Origin: Micromonospora cabrerizensis | Lineage (GTDB): Bacteria > Actinomycetota > Actinomycetes > Mycobacteriales > Micromonosporaceae | Assembly (NCBI RefSeq): GCF_022230955.1 | Contig: NZ_JAKKFI010000040.1 | Coordinates: 1 to 64,000 of the forward strand | Length of the DNA stretch: 64,000 bases | Direction of reading: 5' to 3' | Shown: positions 58,320-64,000 of the stretch, piece by piece | Position numbering within the stretch: the stretch's first letter is position 1 | How the letters are laid out: each line of letters starts with the position of its first letter | Translations under genes and position numbers: made by a program | Notes under the pieces: generated by a model | Database searches by the model: none | What the model saw: only the letters and a program-made list of their open reading frames with translations | Told to the model about the DNA's origin: nothing

Positions 58320-61316
58320 TCAGCCGCCAGGGCTCGGTGACGGGCCACCACTGGCAGTGCCGGCGGCCTGCTGTGCCTGCTGGAACGCGGTGAGCGCCTC
58401 GTCCAAGGCCTTCAGCGCACGCCCGTACCGCTCGAAGTCGCCGGACGTCTGCGCGGCCCGGACCTCGGTGATCGCGGTCTGCACCCGGTCCGCGGCGACC
58501 GCCAGGTCACCGGTCGGCGGCGGGATGCTGGCGCTCGGCGTCGGCGTCGGCGTCGCGGTCCCGCTGGGCGTCGGCGTCGGCGTCGGGCTCGTGGGGTTGC
58601 CCCCCGTGGTCGGAGGCGGTGACGTGCCCTGCCCGGCCTTCTTGCCCTGCTCGACCAACTGCTTGATGCCGTCGTTGATGTTGTCGGCCAGCGCCACGAA
58701 GGAGCCACCGTCACCGTAGGAGAGCAGCACCTTCTGCAACAGCGGGTACGCGTCCTGCTGGTTGCTCTTCACGTAGACCGGCTCGACGTAGAGCATGCCG
58801 TCGGCGAAGGGCAACGACAGCAGGTTGCCGTACTGCACCTGGGCCTGGTTGCTGGAGAGCAGGTTGAGCTGCTGACGGATGTTCGCGTTGTTGGTCATCT
58901 GCTGGTGCACCTGCACCGGACCCGAGATCCGGGTCTGGTCCGGCAACTCCAGCACCTCCAGGCGGGGCTTCCCCTCGACGTACGACCCGGAGATCAGCGC
59001 GGCGAGGTTCTGCCGGCCGTTCGGGGTGACCGCCGAGGTGAGCTGGAACCGGGGGCTCTCCTGCCCCGGGAACTGGGTGAACAGGTAGTACGGGGGCTGC
59101 TTCTGGCCGCTGTCCGGAGCGTCCGGCACGTTGGGCACCTGCCAGAAGTCCTGCGCCGAGTAGAAGTCACCCGGGTTGGTCACGTGGAACTTGGTGAGCA
59201 GGTTGCGCTGCACCTTGAACATGTCCGCCGGGTAGCGCAGGTGCTCGGTCAGCTCGACCGGGATCTCCGCCTTCGGCAGCACCAGGTCACCACCGAACGC
59301 CTTGTTCCACGCCTTGAGCACCGGGTCGGTGTCGTCGTACTCGTAGAGCTTCACGGTGCCGTCGTACGCGTCGACAGTGGCCTTCACCGAGTTGCGCATG
59401 TAGTTGACGTCTTCCCGGGCCAGCTGGAAGGTGCCCCGGTTGGTCAACTCGTCGGTGGTCTCGGTCTGGAGGTTGACCTTCTCCGCGTACGGGTAGGTGG
59501 CCGCCGTGGTGTAGCCGTCGACGATCCACTGCACCCGGCCGTCGACCACCGCCGGGTACGGGTCGCCGTCCAGCGTGAGGAACGGCGCGACCTTCTCCAC
59601 CCGGTCGCGCGGGTTACGCACGTAGAGCAGCTTGGAGTCCTTGTTGACCGCCTCGGACAGCAGGAAGTTCGACTCCTGCTCCTTGATGGCGTACAGCAGC
59701 CGCCGGGTGAAGGAGCCGATCTCCACGCCGCCCTCACCGGTGTAGGTGTAGGACTCGCCGCCACCCTCACCGACCGGCCGGTCGAACTCGGCCTTCTTGT
59801 TCGGGTCGGACTGCCCGACGATCGCGTAGTCGTCGGCCGCCATCCGCTCGCCGTAGTAGATCCGCGGCTGCTTGGCCGGGATCTGCTCGGTCTGCGAGGA
59901 GCACGCCTCCTGGGTCTTCTCGCCGAGGAAGCCGGAGACGAAGAACGGCTGCCCGCCGCAGACCACCTGGTTCGCCGGGGCGGCCACCAGCCCGTACCCG
60001 TGGGTGTAGACGGTGTGCCGGTTGATCCAGGTGTTCTGCTGGTCGGTCAGCTCGCCGTAGTTGATCTCCCGGACGCCGACCACGTAGTCGGAGACCTTCC
60101 CGTTCACCCCGTACCGGTCGATGTCCAGCTTGGGGCCGAAGTCGTAGAAGCCACGCACCTGCTGGAGCTGGGTGTACGTCTCGCTGACCAGCTGCGGGTC
60201 GAGCAGCCGCACGTTCGACACCACCGAGGTGTCGGTGGCGAGGTTCGCCGGTGGGGTGAGGTTGTTCGCCGCGTACGGTGTCGTCTCGGTGGCCCCCAGC
60301 CCGAACGCCGCTCGTGTCGCGTCGATGCTGCGCTGGATGTACGGCGCTTCCTTGTCCTTGGCGCTCGGCTTGACCTCGAAGGTCTGCACGGCCCAGGGGT
60401 AGATGCCGCCGATGGCCACCGCGGACACGCCGAGCAGTGCCAGCGAGATCCCCGGCCAGACCAGGTTGCGCATCCAGGCGTTCGAGAACACGATGATCGC
60501 GATGGCCACCACGATCGAGATGTAGGCCAGGATCTCCTTCGCCGGCAGCAGCGCGTTGACGTCGGCGTAGCCGGCGCCGTACAACTTGGCGCCCTCGTTG
60601 TACTCCAGCAACATCGCCCGCCGGTCCAGCACGTACGCGATGGCCTTCAACAGCACGAAGACCGCGACCAGGCTGCTCAGGTGCGCGCGGGCCGCGTTGC
60701 TCATCCGGTCCCCGACGCCCTGCAGGCGGACCCCGCCGAAGAGGTAGTGCACCGCCAGCGCGCCGATCACGGCCAGCACCACCGCGGTGAAGGCGACACC
60801 GAGCAGGTAACGCCAGAACGGCAACTGGAAGACGTAGAAGCCGATGTCCACCCCGAACTCCGGGTCCTTGATCCCGAAGTCACCGCCGTTGCGGAAGAGC
60901 AGCCACTGGTTCCACCGGTTCTGCGCGGAGAGGCCGGCGAACAGCCCGACCACCGCGGCGGTCAGCGCGATCCAGGTGCCAAGCCGCGGGCTCAGCGCCA
61001 TCCGGTAGCGCTCCAGGGTCGCCTGTTCCACCGAGTGCGGACGCAGCCGCGGACGCAACCGGTAGGCCAACCACAGGTTGCCCCCGACGATCACCGCCAT
61101 GCCGAGACCGACGGCGAGGAAGAGCACCAGCCGGGTGAGCAGGACGCCGGTGAAGACCTCGGTGTAACGCACCTCGTCGAACCAGAGCCAGTCGGTCCAT
61201 GCCTGGACACCCCACCCGAGCAGGGTGAAGAGCACGAACACCCCAACCAGGACAGCGATGGTGACGCGCCCGCGCCGGCTCATCCTCGGGAGGGGGCTGC
61301 TGCTACGCATTACCAC
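58320..61316 (-). CDS. UPF0182 family large membrane protein
   Basis: The 998-residue protein has seven predicted membrane helices within the first ~330 residues. A large extracytoplasmic domain of ~550 residues follows (with NTWINRHTVYTHGYGLVAAP and DPYPAVVDGRVQWIVDGYTT). The C-terminus is a Pro/Thr/Ser-rich segment with many PTPTP repeats, then a helical tail. The UPF0182 family is almost universal in actinobacteria (M. tuberculosis Rv3193c) and of unknown function. GTG 61316 is chosen for GGAG six bases upstream; ATG 61310 is two codons later. The neighbouring YlbL and DUF2342 genes are conserved with it. Confidence 0.95.
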   Translation of the reverse strand: MVMRSSSPLPRMSRRGRVTIAVLVGVFVLFTLLGWGVQAWTDWLWFDEVRYTEVFTGVLLTRLVLFLAVGLGMAVIVGGNLWLAYRLRPRLRPHSVEQATLERYRMALSPRLGTWIALTAAVVGLFAGLSAQNRWNQWLLFRNGGDFGIKDPEFGVDIGFYVFQLPFWRYLLGVAFTAVVLAVIGALAVHYLFGGVRLQGVGDRMSNAARAHLSSLVAVFVLLKAIAYVLDRRAMLLEYNEGAKLYGAGYADVNALLPAKEILAYISIVVAIAIIVFSNAWMRNLVWPGISLALLGVSAVAIGGIYPWAVQTFEVKPSAKDKEAPYIQRSIDATRAAFGLGATETTPYAANNLTPPANLATDTSVVSNVRLLDPQLVSETYTQLQQVRGFYDFGPKLDIDRYGVNGKVSDYVVGVREINYGELTDQQNTWINRHTVYTHGYGLVAAPANQVVCGGQPFFVSGFLGEKTQEACSSQTEQIPAKQPRIYYGERMAADDYAIVGQSDPNKKAEFDRPVGEGGGESYTYTGEGGVEIGSFTRRLLYAIKEQESNFLLSEAVNKDSKLLYVRNPRDRVEKVAPFLTLDGDPYPAVVDGRVQWIVDGYTTAATYPYAEKVNLQTETTDELTNRGTFQLAREDVNYMRNSVKATVDAYDGTVKLYEYDDTDPVLKAWNKAFGGDLVLPKAEIPVELTEHLRYPADMFKVQRNLLTKFHVTNPGDFYSAQDFWQVPNVPDAPDSGQKQPPYYLFTQFPGQESPRFQLTSAVTPNGRQNLAALISGSYVEGKPRLEVLELPDQTRISGPVQVHQQMTNNANIRQQLNLLSSNQAQVQYGNLLSLPFADGMLYVEPVYVKSNQQDAYPLLQKVLLSYGDGGSFVALADNINDGIKQLVEQGKKAGQGTSPPPTTGGNPTSPTPTPTPSGTATPTPTPSASIPPPTGDLAVAADRVQTAITEVRAAQTSGDFERYGRALKALDEALTAFQQAQQAAGTASGGPSPSPGG

Positions 61317-61406
61317 TGTTGGCTCCGCACGCTCGATGTGATCGGCTCCGACCAGGCACCCAGAGTACGGGGTGTTCCTGAGCGTGTCGGGGCACGGTCA
61401 CACCGG

Positions 61407-62420
61407 TCAGCAACGAGTCGGCTGACCACCCGCGCGCAACGTCTCCAGAGCGGTCATCGCCTCGTCCAACGTACCCACCCGCAGCAGCGGCAGACCCGGC
61501 TGCGGATTGCGGACCGCCTCGGCGCAGTTGTCCGCCGGCACCAGGAACACCTTGGCCCCGGCGCGCTTCGCGCCGACCAACTTCTGGGCGATCCCGCCGA
61601 TCGGGCCGACGGCGCCCTCGTCGTCGATGGTGCCGGTGCCAGCGATGATCTGCCCACCGGTCAGATCCGCCGGGGTCAGCTTGTCCACGATGCCCAGGGC
61701 GAACATGAGACCGGCGCTCGGCCCACCGATGTCCTCCAGGTCGATGCCGAGGGTGAACGGGTGCGGCTGCTGCTGGTCGATCTCGACACCGATCCGCGGT
61801 CGGCCGTCCGCCTCCCGGCTGGTCACCGCCACCGTGGCCGGCACGCCGTCACGGGTGTAGCCGATGGTCAACGCCGTACCGGCCGGCTTCGCCCGGACCA
61901 GCTCGGTGACCTTCGCGGCGATCGGCACCGGCTGACCGTCGACCGAGGTGATCACGTCGCCGACCTTCAGCGCCCCCGCGGCCGGCCCGTCCCCGGACAC
62001 CGTCTTGATCACCACCTGCACCGGAAAACCCAGCTCCCGCAGCGCGGCGGTCTCCGCGCTGGTCTGCGACGCCTTGAAATCCTCGGCGTTGCGCTGCTCG
62101 ACCTGCTCCGTCGACTCCCCCGGTGGGTAGACCAGCTCGCGTGGCACCACCGCCTCGTCATCGGAGAACCAGCCCGCTATCGCCCCCCGCAACCGCACCG
62201 TGGGCTGCACCCCCACCGTGGTCAACCGCAGCTGACCGGCCGAGGTCGAGGTCTCCCGACCGGTGACCTGGATGACCTCCTTGCCGCCCTCCGTACCGAG
62301 GGTGTTGACCGTCGGGCCCGGGCCGAGCACCACGTACGGAATCGGAACCCGGAGCACCCCGATGCTCAGCAGGGCGGTGAACAGGGCACCGAGCAGGACC
62401 GTCAGGCCACGACGTCTCAT
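61407..62420 (-). CDS. PDZ and Lon-like protease-domain protein (YlbL family)
   Basis: The 337-residue protein has an N-terminal membrane anchor (LTVLLGALFTALLSIGVL, about 5-22). A PDZ domain lies at about 125-215 (VGDVITSVDGQPV). The C-terminal S16 Lon-like peptidase domain shows catalytic Ser in DIGGPSAGLMFALG and Lys in KLVGAKRAGAK. These proteins cleave membrane-associated substrates outside the cytoplasm; YlbL of Bacillus acts on a cell-division inhibitor. The ATG at 62420 is the start of the anchor; the frame is open 16 codons further. The gene lies 90 bases from UPF0182 on the same strand. Confidence 0.92.
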   Translation of the reverse strand: MRRRGLTVLLGALFTALLSIGVLRVPIPYVVLGPGPTVNTLGTEGGKEVIQVTGRETSTSAGQLRLTTVGVQPTVRLRGAIAGWFSDDEAVVPRELVYPPGESTEQVEQRNAEDFKASQTSAETAALRELGFPVQVVIKTVSGDGPAAGALKVGDVITSVDGQPVPIAAKVTELVRAKPAGTALTIGYTRDGVPATVAVTSREADGRPRIGVEIDQQQPHPFTLGIDLEDIGGPSAGLMFALGIVDKLTPADLTGGQIIAGTGTIDDEGAVGPIGGIAQKLVGAKRAGAKVFLVPADNCAEAVRNPQPGLPLLRVGTLDEAMTALETLRAGGQPTRC

Positions 62421-62535
62421 GCCGCAGAGCGTACCGACCGGCCGGAGGCCTCCTGTCGGATGCGCCACGCGACTTCGCCCTCAGCGCAACGCCAGCGGCG
62501 GCGACCTGGGGCGCGGCCCGCGTACCGTAGACGTC

Positions 62536-63825
62536 GTGCCTGATATTCCGTTCGGTTTCGCGCTCCCGGGTGGTCAACCACCAGACCCCAACGATCCCGC
62601 GCAGATGCAGCAGTTCATGTCGCAGTTGCAGCACCTGCTCTCCGCGCCGGGCAGCGGGCCGGTCAACTGGGACCTGGCCCGGCAGGTAGCAGCCAGCCAG
62701 CTCGCGGCCGCCGGCGACCCGGCGGTGTCACCGTATGAGCGCAACGCGGTCGAGGAGGCGCTGCGCCTGGCCGACCTGTGGCTGGAGCCCGCCTCGGCGT
62801 GGCCGTCCGGCATCCAGTCCCCCGTCGCCTGGAACCGCAATGAGTGGATCTTCAAGACGCTGGACGTGTGGCGCAAGCTCTGCGACCCGGTGGCCAGCCG
62901 GATGGTCGGTGCCATGGGCGACCTGGTGCCACCGGAGGCCCGCGCCCAACTCGGCCCGATGCAGTCGATGGTGGCCTCCCTCGGCGGCGCGCTCTTCGGC
63001 GGTCAGCTGGGCCAGGCCCTCGGCTCACTCGCCGCGGAGGTGCTCTCCGCCGGCGACATCGGGCTGCCGCTCGGCCCGGCCGGCACGGCCGCGCTGATCC
63101 CGGCCAACATCCGGGCGTACGGCGAGGGCCTCGAACTTCCCGAGGACGAGGTCCGCCTCTACGTGGCGCTGCGTGAGGCTGCCCACCAGCGGCTGTTCCA
63201 GCACGTCCCGTGGCTGCGCGGCCACGTGCTCAGCGCCGTCGAGATGTACGCCTCGGGCATCCGGGTCAACCGGGAGGCGATCGAGGAGGCGATGGGCCGG
63301 GTCGATCCGACCGACCCGGAGTCGATGCAGGCGATCGCCCTGGAGGGCATCTTCACCCCGGAGGACACTCCGGCGCAGAAGGCCTCACTGGCCCGACTGG
63401 AGACCGCACTCGCCCTGGTCGAGGGCTGGGTCTGCCACGTCGTGGACAGCGCCGCCAGCGACCGGCTGCCCAACGTCGTCCGGCTCGGTGAGGCGTTCCG
63501 CCGTCGCCGTGCCGCCGGCGGCCCCGCCGAGCAGACCTTCGCCGCACTCGTCGGCCTGGAGCTGCGCCCACGTCGCCTTCGCGAGGCCGCGGCACTCTGG
63601 GCCGCACTCACCCAGCACCGTGGCATCGAAGGCCGCGACGCCGTGTGGGGCCACCCGGACCTGCTCCCGTCGGACGACGACTTCGCCGACCCGGTCGCCT
63701 TCGCGATGAACGACATGGACCTCAGCGAGCTGGACAGCTTCGACTTCACCGCTCCCGGTGGGGTGGAGGAGAAGGCTCCCGGCCAGCCCGACGAGACCGA
63801 CGGCGAGGGCGACACCAAGTCCTGA
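62536..63825 (+). CDS. zinc-dependent metalloprotease-like protein (DUF2342)
   Basis: The 429-residue cytosolic protein belongs to the actinobacterial family DUF2342 (M. tuberculosis Rv3195), annotated as a putative metallopeptidase or coenzyme-F420-associated hydrolase. A Gly/Pro-rich N-terminus leads to WNRNEWIFKTLDVW and a helical core. Core segments include EVRLYVALREAAHQRLFQHVPWL, whose His residues may bind zinc, and VEGWVCHVVD. The C-terminus (from about 405) is acidic and low-complexity. GTG start. It is divergent from ylbL, 115 bases away, and is followed by a long tandem-repeat tract that runs off the window. Confidence 0.9.
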   Translation: MPDIPFGFALPGGQPPDPNDPAQMQQFMSQLQHLLSAPGSGPVNWDLARQVAASQLAAAGDPAVSPYERNAVEEALRLADLWLEPASAWPSGIQSPVAWNRNEWIFKTLDVWRKLCDPVASRMVGAMGDLVPPEARAQLGPMQSMVASLGGALFGGQLGQALGSLAAEVLSAGDIGLPLGPAGTAALIPANIRAYGEGLELPEDEVRLYVALREAAHQRLFQHVPWLRGHVLSAVEMYASGIRVNREAIEEAMGRVDPTDPESMQAIALEGIFTPEDTPAQKASLARLETALALVEGWVCHVVDSAASDRLPNVVRLGEAFRRRRAAGGPAEQTFAALVGLELRPRRLREAAALWAALTQHRGIEGRDAVWGHPDLLPSDDDFADPVAFAMNDMDLSELDSFDFTAPGGVEEKAPGQPDETDGEGDTKS

Positions 63826-63868
63826 GGCCTGGACGGCTGACGCCTGGGCGTCGCGATGCGAGGGCTCA

Positions 63869-64000
63869 GCGACGCATGGGCTCCGCGACGCATGGGCCTG
63901 TGATCTGTAGGTCCGGAACGCGTGGGCCCGCGACCCGTGGGCCCGCGACCCGTGAGTCCGGCAACGCGTGGGCCCGCGATCCGTGGCCTGTGATCCGTGG
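63869..64000. repeat. degenerate ~15-bp tandem repeat, continuing past the window
   Basis: About nine copies of a unit close to GCGACCCGTGGGCCC follow the DUF2342 gene, with the best copies at 63917-63975. Copies differ by one to four bases, and the tract is truncated by the window edge. Confidence 0.75.

Overview
The window is very G+C-rich (clearly above 70 % by eye), uses many GTG starts and packs genes on both strands. Its content is actinobacterial: a fused Kgd/OdhA 2-oxoglutarate enzyme, two WhiB proteins, a SigR/RsrA thiol-stress pair, the mini-ribosomal protein bL37, nickel superoxide dismutase with its own maturation protease, RsbW-type kinases and UPF0182. Protein wording and intergenic style fit Micromonosporaceae, most likely Micromonospora; that genus call is my inference. 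I see no insertion sequence, prophage or CRISPR array. This is chromosomal core sequence with a few accessory cassettes.

Layout. 1-8.8 kb: an OlsBA-like acyltransferase pair (cut by the window edge), a hotdog-type hypothetical, an ABC exporter pair and kgd. 8.8-12.8 kb: pta-ackA and small membrane proteins. 13-16.5 kb: two paralogous lipoprotein hydrolases flanking a divergent MerR/aldo-keto reductase cassette with a MerR-type promoter. 16.6-22.3 kb: a quinone-reductase-like dehydrogenase, malic enzyme, divergent sodX/sodN, an RsbW-like protein and a lipid kinase. 22.3-26.7 kb: whiB1 with a CRP-like site, convergent with an assimilatory sulfate-reduction operon (leader peptide, sulfite reductase, a 53-residue zinc ribbon, CysH, siroheme chelatase). 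26.8-35.7 kb: a GT39-like membrane protein, a striking 42-bp palindrome, pdtaS, a SIS-domain protein, a TPR protein and an MFS exporter with its TetR regulator. 35.7-43.6 kb: a biotinyl carrier protein, bL37, rsrA, sigR, a second whiB, an HMCES/YedK protein, aroA, rsgA and hisN. 43.6-55.8 kb: a transporter, GT4, an SDR, regulators (STAS-ATPase fusion, two-component system, RsbW-type ATPase), prs, glpK, purC and an orphan solute-binding lipoprotein. 55.8-64 kb: two identical initiator tRNA genes, a SigE-family sigma factor with its partner, and the UPF0182 / YlbL / DUF2342 trio.

The genes form several functional groups. NirA, CysH and the siroheme chelatase give sulfate-to-sulfide reduction, probably under control of a cysteine-containing leader peptide. 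SigR-RsrA, the two WhiB proteins and the Ni-SOD pair form redox-sensing and defence modules. The order whiB1, pdtaS, TB7.3-like protein, bL37, rsrA/rshA, sigR/sigH, YedK, aroA, rsgA parallels the Mycobacterium tuberculosis Rv3219-Rv3228 neighbourhood, interrupted here by extra genes. The last three genes parallel Rv3193c-Rv3195. The most unusual signals are non-coding: long palindromes, nested hairpins, and a habit of placing 15-27-bp tandem repeats at the 3' ends of genes.
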